A stretch of DNA of 64,000 bases from Ferdinandcohnia salidurans. Lineage in GTDB: Bacteria > Bacillota > Bacilli > Bacillales > Bacillaceae_L. The translations under genes were made by a program, and so were the position numbers. Positions 7,457-16,476 of this stretch are shown here, piece after piece. Under the pieces are notes generated by a model. The model made no database searches. It saw nothing but the letters and a program-made list of their open reading frames with translations, and had not been told where the DNA came from. Each line of letters opens with the position of its first letter. The stretch's first letter is position 1. The stretch covers positions 124,001-188,000 of the forward strand of contig NZ_JBHUEK010000010.1 of NCBI RefSeq assembly GCF_042680725.1, read 5' to 3'.

Positions 7457-8224
7457 CATTGAATCTAGGTCAGTATTTTTTTTATCTAACTTTTCCAATT
7501 CTGAAACAATGACTGTTTGAATCTCATCATTTCCAATTGCCCCACTATGAAAGGTGTTTGAATCCAACCAATAGAGTAGTCGGAAGGATACTCCATTAGT
7601 AAGCTCCATTTCTATAAAAACACGCTCACCTTCAAATTTGCCCGTTTTATATAATGTATCTAAATCACCTAAAACCAACGGATACCAAGCTTCAATAAAT
7701 TGCTTCTTGGATTCATCTGAAAACGTATGTAGGCGACTACCGTCTTCGGTGCTTTCGAAATGTATGTTTTTTACAAGTCCATCTAATGGATAAAGCTCGC
7801 CAGCCGTTTTGGCTTTCTTATTTTCGTCCACAACAAACACATTATCTCCCGCAGTAACAATGAAAGAGGAAGGATAGCCTTTTACCTCGTAAATTGAAGT
7901 TCCTTCAGGTAAATAAGCAGCATCTCCATTTTTCATTACATGATCGCTGCAGGCATGCTCACTCATCATGAACGTGACATCTCCAAGTTTTTCTCCTTTT
8001 TCAATGACAATCGAACTTTGTTCATCTGAAGCATCCGGAAAATGGTGTTCATATTTTATATCGTTGATCATTAATACATCCACCCATTCAATCACTTCCC
8101 CATTGGGGCACCCTTCCGTTTGATCGATAGATTGGCTGGGACTTGGTGGTGTAGCAGATTGCTTGTTACATGAAACTAACAAAAAAGAAACGAAAATTAA
8201 TATGAAACTTCCCCTTTTTATCAT
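7430..8224 (-). CDS. Putative lipoprotein of unknown function
   Basis: A 264-residue protein with an N-terminal signal and lipobox LLVSCN (lipidated Cys19), followed by a low-complexity Ser/Pro linker, so it should sit on the outer face of the membrane. The rest is acidic and globular, with no motif I recognise. A WVDVLMINDIKYEH segment and repeated beta-strand-like stretches resemble other uncharacterised Bacillus lipoproteins. The ribosome site AAAGGAGATG precedes the ATG. The gene converges on csbA and shares its terminator. It interrupts the csbA-uvrB neighbourhood found in B. subtilis. Confidence 0.75.
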   Translation of the reverse strand: MIKRGSFILIFVSFLLVSCNKQSATPPSPSQSIDQTEGCPNGEVIEWVDVLMINDIKYEHHFPDASDEQSSIVIEKGEKLGDVTFMMSEHACSDHVMKNGDAAYLPEGTSIYEVKGYPSSFIVTAGDNVFVVDENKKAKTAGELYPLDGLVKNIHFESTEDGSRLHTFSDESKKQFIEAWYPLVLGDLDTLYKTGKFEGERVFIEMELTNGVSFRLLYWLDSNTFHSGAIGNDEIQTVIVSELEKLDKKNTDLDSMKKNPSSSR

Positions 8225-8307
8225 AAAACATCTCCTTTACTTCAATCTATTTTTCCAAATTATAACATGTTATATTTGTTTAGAAACTACATTTCAACAA
8301 ATAAAAT

Positions 8308-8357
8308 CGAATATCAGTTCGTATTTTTGTTTGTTTTAGGTCGGTTTGTGGTACAAT
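8308..8357 (+). promoter_or_regulatory. SOS-controlled promoter of uvrBA
   Basis: CGAATATCAGTTCG (8308-8321) differs at one position from the Bacillus LexA/DinR box CGAAC-N4-GTTCG. Downstream, TTGTTT (8331-8336, or 8327-8332) and TACAAT (8352-8357) form the likely promoter, so LexA bound at the box would overlap the polymerase. This matches the DNA-damage control known for uvrBA. Confidence 0.82.
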
Positions 8358-8435
8358 GTTTCTATCGAGAAAAAGTCAGTGAAAAATTACATAACGGTTC
8401 ACATAAAACGATAAGAATGGATGGGAGGAACGTAA

Positions 8436-10415
8436 ATGAAGGATCAATTTGAGTTAGTCTCCAAGTATTCACCACAGGGTGACCAACCAAGAGCAATTCA
8501 ACAGCTTGTTGATGGAATTAAAGCGGGCAAAAAAATTCAAACATTATTAGGTGCTACGGGTACAGGAAAAACGTTCACGATTTCGAATGTAATCAAGGAA
8601 GTAAATCGACCAACCCTTATCATTGCCCACAATAAAACATTGGCAGGACAGCTTTATAGTGAGTTTAAAGAGTTCTTTCCAAATAACGCTGTTGAATATT
8701 TTGTTAGTTATTATGACTACTTCCAGCCAGAGGCGTATGTTCCATCATCTGATACATATATCGAAAAGGACTCAAGTGTAAATGATGAAATTGATAAATT
8801 GCGACACTCTGCAACATCTTCCCTTTTTGAACGACGAGATGTCATTATAATTGCAAGTGTATCTTGTATTTATGGCTTGGGTTCTCCTGAGGAATATAGG
8901 GAACTCGTAGTTTCCCTACGAACAGGAATGGAAATTGAGCGAAATGAGCTTTTACGCAAATTAGTGGATGTTCAATATGAACGAAACGATATTGACTTCC
9001 GGCGCGGAACCTTCCGTGTAAGAGGGGACGTCGTTGAAATCTTTCCAGCCTCACGTGATGAGCACTGTATTCGCGTGGAGTTATTTGGCGATGAAATAGA
9101 CCGGATACGTGAGGTTGATGCCTTAACTGGCGAAATACTGGGAGAACGTGAGCATGTTGCAATCTTCCCAGCATCCCACTTCGTAACCCGTGAAGAAAAA
9201 ATGCAAATCGCGATTAAAAATATTGAGGCAGAGCTAGAAGAACGCTTAGCTGAACTTCGTGAAGATGGTCAACTTTTACAAGCGCAGCGTTTAGAACAAC
9301 GGACGAACTATGATCTTGAAATGATGCGTGAAATGGGCTTTTGTTCAGGTATTGAGAACTATTCACGTCATCTAACCTTACGACCATCAGGTTCAACACC
9401 TTATACTTTATTGGACTATTTTCCTGAGGATTTGCTAATTGTCGTTGATGAGTCGCATGTGACATTGCCACAGATTCGCGGCATGTTTAATGGTGACCAA
9501 GCAAGAAAACAAGTACTGGTTGATCACGGATTCCGTCTTCCTTCTGCAATGGATAACCGTCCACTGCGATTTCAGGAATTCGAAAAGCATATTAATCAAA
9601 TCATTAACGTTTCTGCAACACCTGGACCGTACGAAATTGAGCATACAGACGAAATGGTTGAACAAATTATTCGTCCTACAGGATTACTTGATCCAATTAT
9701 TGAGGTTCGGCCAATTCAAGGTCAAATTGATGACTTATTAGGTGAAATCCAGGACCGTGTTAATAAAAATGAACGAGTCCTGATTACTACCTTAACGAAA
9801 AAAATGTCTGAGGATCTAACGGATTACTTGAAGGACGTTGGGATCAAGGTAAATTATTTGCACTCAGAAATAAAAACACTAGAGCGGATTGAAATTATTC
9901 GTGACCTTCGTTTGGGTAAACATGATGTTTTAGTAGGTATCAACCTGCTTCGTGAAGGGCTGGATATTCCAGAAGTCTCACTTGTTGCCATTCTTGATGC
10001 GGACAAGGAAGGGTTCCTGCGTTCGGAACGCTCACTCATCCAAACAATTGGTCGTGCCGCTCGAAATGCTAATGGCAGAGTAATCATGTATGCAGATAAG
10101 ATGACGAACTCGATGGAAATTGCAATTAATGAAACAAAGCGTCGTCGTGAAATGCAAGAGGAATATAACAAAAAGCATGGTGTTACGCCACAAACCATTA
10201 AAAAGGATATTCGCGATGTCATTCGTGCTACAACGGCAGCCGAAGATACAGAAACCTATGAAACAGTACCTAAGTTAACTGGATTATCGAAGAAGGAACG
10301 CGATCAAGTAATTGCTGAAATGGAAAATGAAATGAAGGAAGCAGCAAAAGCACTTAATTTTGAACGAGCAGCTGAATTACGTGATTTAATTTTGGAGTTA
10401 AAAGCGGAAGGATGA
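8436..10415 (+). CDS. uvrB: Excinuclease ABC subunit B
   Basis: This 659-residue helicase-like subunit of nucleotide excision repair verifies the lesion handed over by UvrA and recruits UvrC. Visible marks: Walker A GATGTGKT at residues 39-46; the beta-hairpin sequence YYDYFQPEAYVP that threads the damaged strand; Walker B DESH; helicase motif VI QTIGRAARN; and the C-terminal UVR motif (LNFERAAELRDLILEL) that binds UvrC. ATG 8436 follows GGGAGGA. uvrA starts 7 bp after the stop, forming the usual SOS-induced operon. Confidence 0.98.
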   Translation: MKDQFELVSKYSPQGDQPRAIQQLVDGIKAGKKIQTLLGATGTGKTFTISNVIKEVNRPTLIIAHNKTLAGQLYSEFKEFFPNNAVEYFVSYYDYFQPEAYVPSSDTYIEKDSSVNDEIDKLRHSATSSLFERRDVIIIASVSCIYGLGSPEEYRELVVSLRTGMEIERNELLRKLVDVQYERNDIDFRRGTFRVRGDVVEIFPASRDEHCIRVELFGDEIDRIREVDALTGEILGEREHVAIFPASHFVTREEKMQIAIKNIEAELEERLAELREDGQLLQAQRLEQRTNYDLEMMREMGFCSGIENYSRHLTLRPSGSTPYTLLDYFPEDLLIVVDESHVTLPQIRGMFNGDQARKQVLVDHGFRLPSAMDNRPLRFQEFEKHINQIINVSATPGPYEIEHTDEMVEQIIRPTGLLDPIIEVRPIQGQIDDLLGEIQDRVNKNERVLITTLTKKMSEDLTDYLKDVGIKVNYLHSEIKTLERIEIIRDLRLGKHDVLVGINLLREGLDIPEVSLVAILDADKEGFLRSERSLIQTIGRAARNANGRVIMYADKMTNSMEIAINETKRRREMQEEYNKKHGVTPQTIKKDIRDVIRATTAAEDTETYETVPKLTGLSKKERDQVIAEMENEMKEAAKALNFERAAELRDLILELKAEG

Positions 10416-10422
10416 CATAAAC

Positions 10423-13296
10423 ATGGCATTGGATAAAATAGTCGTCAAAGGAGCAAGGGCCCATAACTTAAAAAATATAGATGTTACGATTCCGAGAGAT
10501 AAACTAGTTGTCGTGACAGGTCTATCTGGTTCAGGAAAGTCATCCCTTGCATTTGACACCATATATGCAGAAGGACAACGGCGCTATGTCGAGTCCCTCT
10601 CTGCATACGCACGTCAATTTTTAGGACAAATGGATAAACCCGATGTTGATTCAATTGAGGGTCTTTCACCTGCGATTTCGATTGACCAAAAAACAACAAG
10701 CCGGAATCCAAGGTCCACTGTTGGTACGGTTACAGAGATTTATGATTATTTGCGTTTATTATATGCTCGAGTAGGAAAACCGGTTTGTCCTAACCACGGA
10801 ATCGAAATTACATCACAAACCGTTGAACAGATGGTGGATCGCATTTTAGAATATCCAGAACGGACAAAGCTGCAGGTACTCGCGCCAGTTGTATCAGGAC
10901 GTAAGGGTGCCCATGTGAAAATTTTAGAGGATATAAAAAAGCAAGGTTATGTCAGAGTCCGTGTCGATGGTGAAATGCTTGAGCTATCAGATGACATCGA
11001 GCTAGAAAAGAATAAAAAACATTCAATTGAGGTTGTCATTGACCGAATTGTAGTAAAAGAGGGTGTAACGGCAAGACTATCTGATTCCCTTGAGGCTGCC
11101 CTACGTTTAGGCGGAGGTAAAGTGATTATTGATGTGATTGGGGAAGAGGAACTCTTGTTTAGTGAGCTTCATTCATGCCCGATTTGTGGTTTTTCCATTG
11201 GGGAGCTTGAACCAAGAATGTTCTCTTTTAATAGTCCTTTCGGGGCATGTCCCGATTGTGATGGTTTAGGCAACAAGCTTGAAGTAGACCCAGATCTCGT
11301 GATTCCGAACTGGGATTTATCACTTCGAAAGCATGCAATTGCACCTTGGGAGCCAACAAGTTCTCAATATTACCCACAATTACTTGAATCAGTTTGTAAT
11401 CATTACGGGATTGATATGGATATTCCGGTTAAGGATATTCCGAAGCATTTGATGGATAAAATCCTTTATGGAAGTGATGGGGAAGAAATCTACTTCTATT
11501 ATGAGAATGACTTCGGTCAGAAACGTGAAAATAATATCGTTTTTGAGGGTGTTCTTCGAAATGTAGAAAGACGTTACAAAGAAACAAGCTCCGATTATAT
11601 TCGTGAGCAAATGGAAAAATATATGGCTGAGCGGGCTTGCCCTTCATGTAAAGGATATCGGTTGAAAAAGGAAAGTCTGGCTGTTCTAATCTCAGGGAAA
11701 CATATATCTAATGTTACAGATTTTTCCATTAATGAGGCTTTTGAATTCTTCACTACAATTGAGCTTTCTGAAAAAGATATGAAAATCGCGAACCTTATTT
11801 TCCGAGAAATCAAAGAACGACTCGGTTTTCTCGTGAATGTTGGATTAGATTATCTAACTTTAAGTCGTGCCGCAGGAACTTTATCCGGTGGTGAGGCTCA
11901 ACGGATTCGACTAGCTACTCAAATCGGTTCTCGCCTAACAGGTGTTCTCTATATTTTGGACGAGCCGTCAATTGGGTTACATCAACGAGATAATGACCGA
12001 CTCATTGATACACTAAGGACAATGAGAGATATTGGGAATACATTAATTGTTGTTGAGCACGATGAAGATACGATGCTAGCTGCTGATTATTTAATCGACA
12101 TCGGACCAGGAGCAGGAATTCATGGGGGAGAGATTATCGCTGCGGGAACTCCTAAAGAAGTAATGGAAGACCCGAATTCTTTAACAGGACAATACCTCTC
12201 AGGTAAAAAGTTCATCCCGCTTCCAAGCGAAAGAAGACAGCCGGATGGACGCTATGTAGAAGTTATTGGTGCAAAGGAAAATAACCTTAAAAATGTATCA
12301 GCTAAGTTTCCACTTGGTTTGTTCATTGCTGTTACAGGTGTATCAGGATCAGGTAAGAGTACTTTGGTCAATGAAATTCTCCATAAATCATTGGCACAGA
12401 AACTGAACCGAGCAAAAACAAAACCGGGTGAACACAAGGAAGTTAAAGGGATTGAACAATTAGAAAAAGTAATCGACATTGACCAGTCGCCAATTGGACG
12501 TACACCTCGATCAAATCCAGCTACATACACAGGCGTTTTTGATGATATTCGTGATCTGTTCGCTAATACAAATGAAGCCAAGGTAAGAGGTTATAAGAAG
12601 GGCCGTTTTAGTTTCAATGTTAAAGGCGGACGCTGTGAAGCCTGCCGTGGTGATGGAATTATTAAAATCGAAATGCACTTCTTACCAGATGTTTATGTGC
12701 CATGTGAGGTATGTCATGGGAAACGCTACAACCGTGAAACATTAGAAGTTAAATATAAGGACAAAAACGTATCAGATATATTAAATATGACAGTTGAGGA
12801 TGCATTATCCTTTTTCGAAAACATCCCACGTATCAAGCGTAAAGTTGAAACGTTATATGATGTTGGTTTAGGCTACGTTAAACTCGGACAACCCGCAACA
12901 ACACTATCTGGTGGAGAAGCACAACGCGTGAAGCTCGCATCTGAATTACATCGTCGCTCAAATGGTAAGTCGTTTTATATTTTAGACGAACCAACAACAG
13001 GCTTACATGTAGATGACATTGCGAGATTGCTTAAGGTCTTACAGCGACTAGTTGAAAATGGGGACACAGTCCTCGTTATCGAACATAATCTCGATGTAAT
13101 CAAAGCCGCGGACTACATTGTGGACCTCGGCCCTGAAGGTGGAGACAAAGGCGGTACCATCAATGGAACAGGTACACCAGAAGAAATTACAAAAATTAAA
13201 GCATCCCACACCGGACGCTATCTAAAACCAGTCCTTGAACGCGACCGTCAACGGATGAAAGAACTAATCAAAGAAAAAGAAACAGTTTCTAAATAA
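10423..13296 (+). CDS. uvrA: Excinuclease ABC subunit A
   Basis: This 957-residue damage-sensing ATPase works as a dimer with UvrB. Two ABC ATPase halves are present: GLSGSGKSS with LSGGEAQR and ILDEPSIGLH in the first, GVSGSGKST with LSGGEAQRVKL and ILDEPTTGLH in the second. Two zinc modules are seen, CPICG...CPDC and CEACRGDG...CEVCHG, the second next to the DNA-contacting region. The length is normal. It is co-transcribed with uvrB from the SOS promoter. REP-like palindromes and a terminator follow the stop codon. Confidence 0.98.
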   Translation: MALDKIVVKGARAHNLKNIDVTIPRDKLVVVTGLSGSGKSSLAFDTIYAEGQRRYVESLSAYARQFLGQMDKPDVDSIEGLSPAISIDQKTTSRNPRSTVGTVTEIYDYLRLLYARVGKPVCPNHGIEITSQTVEQMVDRILEYPERTKLQVLAPVVSGRKGAHVKILEDIKKQGYVRVRVDGEMLELSDDIELEKNKKHSIEVVIDRIVVKEGVTARLSDSLEAALRLGGGKVIIDVIGEEELLFSELHSCPICGFSIGELEPRMFSFNSPFGACPDCDGLGNKLEVDPDLVIPNWDLSLRKHAIAPWEPTSSQYYPQLLESVCNHYGIDMDIPVKDIPKHLMDKILYGSDGEEIYFYYENDFGQKRENNIVFEGVLRNVERRYKETSSDYIREQMEKYMAERACPSCKGYRLKKESLAVLISGKHISNVTDFSINEAFEFFTTIELSEKDMKIANLIFREIKERLGFLVNVGLDYLTLSRAAGTLSGGEAQRIRLATQIGSRLTGVLYILDEPSIGLHQRDNDRLIDTLRTMRDIGNTLIVVEHDEDTMLAADYLIDIGPGAGIHGGEIIAAGTPKEVMEDPNSLTGQYLSGKKFIPLPSERRQPDGRYVEVIGAKENNLKNVSAKFPLGLFIAVTGVSGSGKSTLVNEILHKSLAQKLNRAKTKPGEHKEVKGIEQLEKVIDIDQSPIGRTPRSNPATYTGVFDDIRDLFANTNEAKVRGYKKGRFSFNVKGGRCEACRGDGIIKIEMHFLPDVYVPCEVCHGKRYNRETLEVKYKDKNVSDILNMTVEDALSFFENIPRIKRKVETLYDVGLGYVKLGQPATTLSGGEAQRVKLASELHRRSNGKSFYILDEPTTGLHVDDIARLLKVLQRLVENGDTVLVIEHNLDVIKAADYIVDLGPEGGDKGGTINGTGTPEEITKIKASHTGRYLKPVLERDRQRMKELIKEKETVSK

Positions 13297-13309
13297 TTGT
13301 AGAATCCCA

Positions 13310-13383
13310 GGGACCATGGGGACGGTTCTCATGGTTCCGTTAGTCAGTAACCACAGATAACCAAGGGGATGGTTCTTGTGGTT
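13310..13383 (+). repeat. REP-like palindromes, pair 1
   Basis: Two imperfect palindromes lie side by side: GGGACCATGGGGACGG with TTCTCATGGTTCC (13310-13338), and AACCACAG...AACCAAGGGGATGG with TTCTTGTGGTT (13349-13383). They share the GGGGACGGTTCT motif with units at 14641, 15710, 15771 and 16335 around a REP-associated transposase. The 396-bp gap from 13297 to 13692 otherwise holds a terminator and AT-rich sequence with no gene. Confidence 0.75.
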
Positions 13384-13396
13384 TGACGAAACAGGA

Positions 13397-13435
13397 AAAT
13401 CCCGATTTGCGAAAAAGATGCAGATCGGGATTTTT
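13397..13435 (+). terminator. Terminator of uvrBA
   Basis: AAAATCCCGATTTGC pairs with GCAGATCGGGATTTTT across a GAAAAAGAT loop and is followed by T-rich sequence. It lies about 100 bp after uvrA, beyond the REP units. Confidence 0.75.
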
Positions 13436-13692
13436 ACATTTTGTTGCAGATCCTATATGTGGTAGAGTCACGATATTTTTATTAGGGGGTGGTGGTTCTT
13501 GATGAGGGAGTTTCAGAGGTGAAGTTAGATGCTGTCGTAGTCATGGCTGGAGGTATTACTAGTAAACTTTTTTAAATTTATTGATTATTGTTATATTCCA
13601 TTATATTATATTAAATTAAAGTATATTTTTCTTTACATAAATTCACTAATTAGAATAATAATGAGAAAAGAATGTGAAAGGGAGTTTCTAAC

Positions 13693-14631
13693 ATGGAACA
13701 TCGTAATAAAATTATAGACTGTACTATTCGAGATGGAGGTTTAGTTAACAATTGGGACTTTAGTGTTGAATTTGTTCAAGACTTGTATGATAGCCTAAGT
13801 GCAGCTGGTGTGGAATACATGGAGATTGGCTACAAAAATTCACCTAAGCTACTCAATGCGACTGAGCCTAATCCGTGGAGATTTCTTGATGATAACTTCC
13901 TTAAAGAAATTCTTCCTGAGAAAAAAAGTACGAAACTATCTGCTCTGGTAGATATTGGGCGTGTTGATCCAGATGACATACTACCACGTGAGCAAAGTGT
14001 TCTAGATATGATTCGAGTTGCGTGTTATGTACGTGAAGTAGATAAAGGCTTGGAACTTGTAAAAATGTTTCATGACCTAGGTTACGAGACTTCACTTAAC
14101 ATCATGGCTCTATCTAGTGTTCCTGAACGTCAGCTTATTGAAGCGTTTGAAATGGTGAAGGCAAGTCCTGTCGACGTTGTCTATATCGTTGACTCATTTG
14201 GTAGCTTAGCTCCTACCGATATTGAGCATCAAGTGAAGAAGTTCCAAGAGATGCTCCCTAATAAACAGCTTGGCATACATACGCATAACAACATGCAATT
14301 AGCATTCGCCAATACATTAGCCGCGTTGCAAAATGGGGTTACTTACCTTGATTCGTCTGTTTATGGTATGGGTCGTGCGGCTGGTAACTGTCATACAGAG
14401 CTTCTCGTTAGTTACATACAAAAAAGTAGCTATGAGATTAAGCCAGTTCTCGGTATCATTGAAAAGCATATGATAGAAATGCGACAAAAGTGGGAGTGGG
14501 GCTATATCATTCCTTACATGATCTCCGGTATGCTTAATGAACATCCACGTGTCGCTATGGCCTATCGTAATAGTGCAGACCGTGATAACTATGTCGACTT
14601 TTATGACAAAGTAACATCACCTGAATCTTGA
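13693..14631 (+). CDS. DRE-TIM (HMG-CoA lyase-like) aldolase-family protein
   Basis: A 312-residue protein of the metal-dependent aldolase/lyase superfamily that includes HMG-CoA lyase, homocitrate synthase and 4-hydroxy-2-oxovalerate aldolase. The diagnostic TIRDGG (residues 11-16) supplies the metal-binding Asp and catalytic Arg, and HTHNN in GIHTHNNMQ gives the metal-binding histidines. GMGRAAGN is the glycine-rich loop. It is shorter than 4-hydroxy-2-oxovalerate aldolases and lacks a partner dehydrogenase nearby, so the substrate is unknown. ATG 13693 follows GAAAGGGAG. It stands alone, flanked on both sides by terminators and REP-like palindromes, which suggests it is an accessory gene. 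Confidence 0.8.
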   Translation: MEHRNKIIDCTIRDGGLVNNWDFSVEFVQDLYDSLSAAGVEYMEIGYKNSPKLLNATEPNPWRFLDDNFLKEILPEKKSTKLSALVDIGRVDPDDILPREQSVLDMIRVACYVREVDKGLELVKMFHDLGYETSLNIMALSSVPERQLIEAFEMVKASPVDVVYIVDSFGSLAPTDIEHQVKKFQEMLPNKQLGIHTHNNMQLAFANTLAALQNGVTYLDSSVYGMGRAAGNCHTELLVSYIQKSSYEIKPVLGIIEKHMIEMRQKWEWGYIIPYMISGMLNEHPRVAMAYRNSADRDNYVDFYDKVTSPES

Positions 14632-14640
14632 CTGGAACTA

Positions 14641-14678
14641 GGAACCAAGGGAACCAAGGGGACGGTTCTCTTGGTCCC
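14641..14678 (+). repeat. REP-like palindrome 2
   Basis: GGAACCAAGGGAACCAAGGG is followed by GACGGTTCTCTTGGTCCC. It has the same core as the units near 13.3 and 15.7 kb, with a duplicated left arm (GGAACCAAG). Confidence 0.78.
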
Positions 14679-14718
14679 AGCGCGGGAAAAACCTGAGACC
14701 AGTTTGTTTTAAAATAAG

Positions 14719-14754
14719 AATCCTGATTTGCTTACACAAAGATCAGGATTTTTT
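14719..14754 (+). terminator. Terminator after the aldolase-family gene
   Basis: AATCCTGAT pairs with ATCAGGATT around a loop of about 13 nt and is followed by TTTTT. The sequence resembles the uvrBA terminator. Confidence 0.8.
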
Positions 14755-14945
14755 AATCTAATTATTAGAATTTATCAGTCTACAGCAGGTTACTATGAAA
14801 TTGCTAAAGTTTTTTCTTTTGATCTATGATACTATAAATTTGATAAGTCTCTCCATACCACCATCCTCTACTCTGTTTTATTAAACCTCCCTTTTTAGTT
14901 TCAAATTCCATATATTTTTAAAAAAACGAATATGAGGTGATGTTT

Positions 14946-15711
14946 ATGCCCTAGGGCTGCAAGAAGAAAAAGTAGTACAAGTGTCTATCATGTTATTTTA
15001 AGGGGAATTAATCGTCAAATAATATTTGAAGAGCAAGAAGACTCATTAAATTTTTTAGAGACCCTTTATAGATTCAAAGATAAGTGTGGATATGAAATCT
15101 ATGCGTATTGCTTAATGGGGAATCATGTTCATCTTCTAATAAAGGAAGGGGATGAAGAAATTGGAAGGATAATGAGGCGGATTGGTGCAAGTTTTGTTTA
15201 TTGGTACAATTTAAAATATGAACGTAACGGGCACTTGTTTCAGGACCGATTTAAAAGTGAGGTGGTTGAGGACCTTCCATACTTGTTAAATGTACTTAGA
15301 TATATCCACCAAAATCCATTAAAAGCCGGAGTTGTTGGGAATGTTTCAAATTACAAATGGAGTAGTTATAGTGAATATGTAGGAGATTCTAAATCTAAAA
15401 TTATAGAAAAAGATTTTGTTTTGGGCTTGTTCAATACAGATAAAACATTAGCTTTGACCCATTTCAAAAAGTTTCACATGGAAGAGACCGATGAAGAATA
15501 CCTTGATATCCAAGAAACAAGGAGAATTACTGACAAACAAGCAATTGAAATCATCAAAAATAGCTGCAAAGTAAACCACTGTTTAGACCTCCAAAAAGTA
15601 AATCCTGAAGAACGAGATACACACATCAAAACTTTAAAATCCATTGGACTATCAACTAGACAAATAGCAAGACTTACCGGAATAAGCCGCAAAATAATAT
15701 TAAAAGCATGA
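14946..15711 (+). pseudogene. REP-associated tyrosine transposase (RAYT), frameshifted at codon 2-3
   Basis: From codon 3 onward the product reads as an intact TnpA_REP/Y1-type transposase: RAARRKSSTSVYHVILRG, then CLMGNHVHLLIKEGDEEIG with the HUH pair in HVH, GHLFQDRFKSEVV, and YLLNVLRYIHQNPLKAG, which carries the expected active-site tyrosine region. The C-terminus has a helix-turn-helix-like end (LSTRQIARLTGISRKIILKA). The obvious start, ATG 14946 behind GAGGTGATG, runs into TAG after ATG-CCC. Removing one C of the CCC (14949-14951) restores a 254-residue protein. No other start opens the frame before ATG 15115, which would lose the N-terminal third. Either the gene is broken or there is a sequencing error in the C run. 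REP-like units touch and surround it. Confidence 0.82.
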
Positions 15712-15738
15712 GACCAAGGGGACGGTTCTCTTGGTCCC
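15710..15738 (+). repeat. REP-like palindrome 3, overlapping the RAYT stop
   Basis: GAGACCAAGGGGACGG followed by TTCTCTTGGTCCC begins inside the transposase stop codon. The right half is identical to palindrome 2. Confidence 0.8.
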
Positions 15739-15770
15739 AATCTAAAGATTATTCTTAGGAAAAAACAGCC

Positions 15771-15799
15771 TGGAACCACCAGAACCGTCCCTATGGTTC
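15771..15799 (-). repeat. REP-like palindrome 4, inverted
   Basis: TGGAACCACCAGAACCGTCC followed by CTATGGTTC is the reverse orientation of the same unit, so units 3 and 4 form an inverted pair behind the RAYT. With flanking CAGCC and TTTTTT it may also terminate transcription. Confidence 0.72.
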
Positions 15800-15864
15800 T
15801 GCAGGGGTTTTTTAGGTCATATCTTTGAAAGAGGCTATTCTATATTCGTACAAAGGGGATAAAG

Positions 15865-16248
15865 ATGAAAATCACCATTCGCGTTATTGAAATTTTGTTG
15901 GGAGCCATTTTTTTAGGAGCAGGTTTAAATGGGTACGTTGTTTTGTTCGGATTTGAGCCATTTGTGCCAACAAGTCCAGCTGCGATGGAATTTTTGGGAG
16001 ATGGCTATTTATTGGCATTGGAAAAAGGTATAGAAATTATTGCAGGAATTCTTCTAATTATCCGCAGGTATGTACCATTAGCCTTAGTTGTTTTAGCAGG
16101 TTTAATAGTTAATATCTTAGCATTTCATATCTTTGTAGATTCAGAGTTGCTTCCATTGGCTATTATCATCACAGTATTTGAGGTAATTTTAGCCTGGCAT
16201 TACCGTGAAAACTTTAAAGGTCTGTTAGAAAATAAGCCAAAACATTAA
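15865..16248 (+). CDS. DoxX-like small membrane protein
   Basis: A 127-residue protein with four predicted membrane helices (starting ITIRVIEILLGAIFLGAGLNGY; ending ITVFEVILAWHYRENFKG), the pattern of the DoxX/DoxD-like family. Members are integral membrane proteins often linked with redox or organic-substrate metabolism, but most, including this one, have no defined reaction. ATG 15865 follows AAAGGGGA. It lies alone between REP units and has its own terminator. Confidence 0.7.
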   Translation: MKITIRVIEILLGAIFLGAGLNGYVVLFGFEPFVPTSPAAMEFLGDGYLLALEKGIEIIAGILLIIRRYVPLALVVLAGLIVNILAFHIFVDSELLPLAIIITVFEVILAWHYRENFKGLLENKPKH

Positions 16249-16277
16249 ATCCAGTGGGTTGACCTCTGGATTTTTTT
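16248..16277 (+). terminator. Terminator of the DoxX-like gene
   Basis: AATCCAG (16248-16254) pairs with CTGGATT (16266-16272), followed by a run of T. It starts on the stop codon. Confidence 0.85.
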
Positions 16278-16334
16278 GAGTCAGAGAGGAAATCCACCTG
16301 ATTCATATATCTATTTATCAAGAAAATAATCAAA

Positions 16335-16389
16335 GGAACCACTAGAACCGTCCCCATGGTTCGAACCGTCCCTATGGTTCCCTGGTTCC
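16335..16389 (-). repeat. REP-like palindromes 5 and 6, inverted tandem
   Basis: GGAACCACTAGAACCGTCCC, CATGGTTCGAACCGTCCC and TATGGTTCCCTGGTTCC follow each other: two partly fused units in the same orientation as unit 4. They lie 34 bp upstream of the SigW-type promoter. Confidence 0.75.
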
Positions 16390-16422
16390 CTCTAAGACTC
16401 GAGGCTTATTTTTATAAAATCT

Positions 16423-16449
16423 TGAAACCAATTATATCTCGTTATCGTA
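16423..16449 (+). promoter_or_regulatory. SigW-type (ECF sigma) promoter of yvlABCD
   Basis: TGAAAC (16423-16428) and CGTA (16446-16449) are separated by 17 bp, matching the extracytoplasmic SigW consensus TGAAAC-N16/17-CGTA. The yvlABCD operon of B. subtilis is a SigW target, so context supports the call. Confidence 0.82.
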
Positions 16450-16476
16450 TATAGAGGTATAAAGGGGAGATGAAGA

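Noticed and set aside
8267..8452. Open frame of 61 codons before uvrB
   Set aside because: It spans the SOS promoter and overlaps the true uvrB start; no ribosome site.
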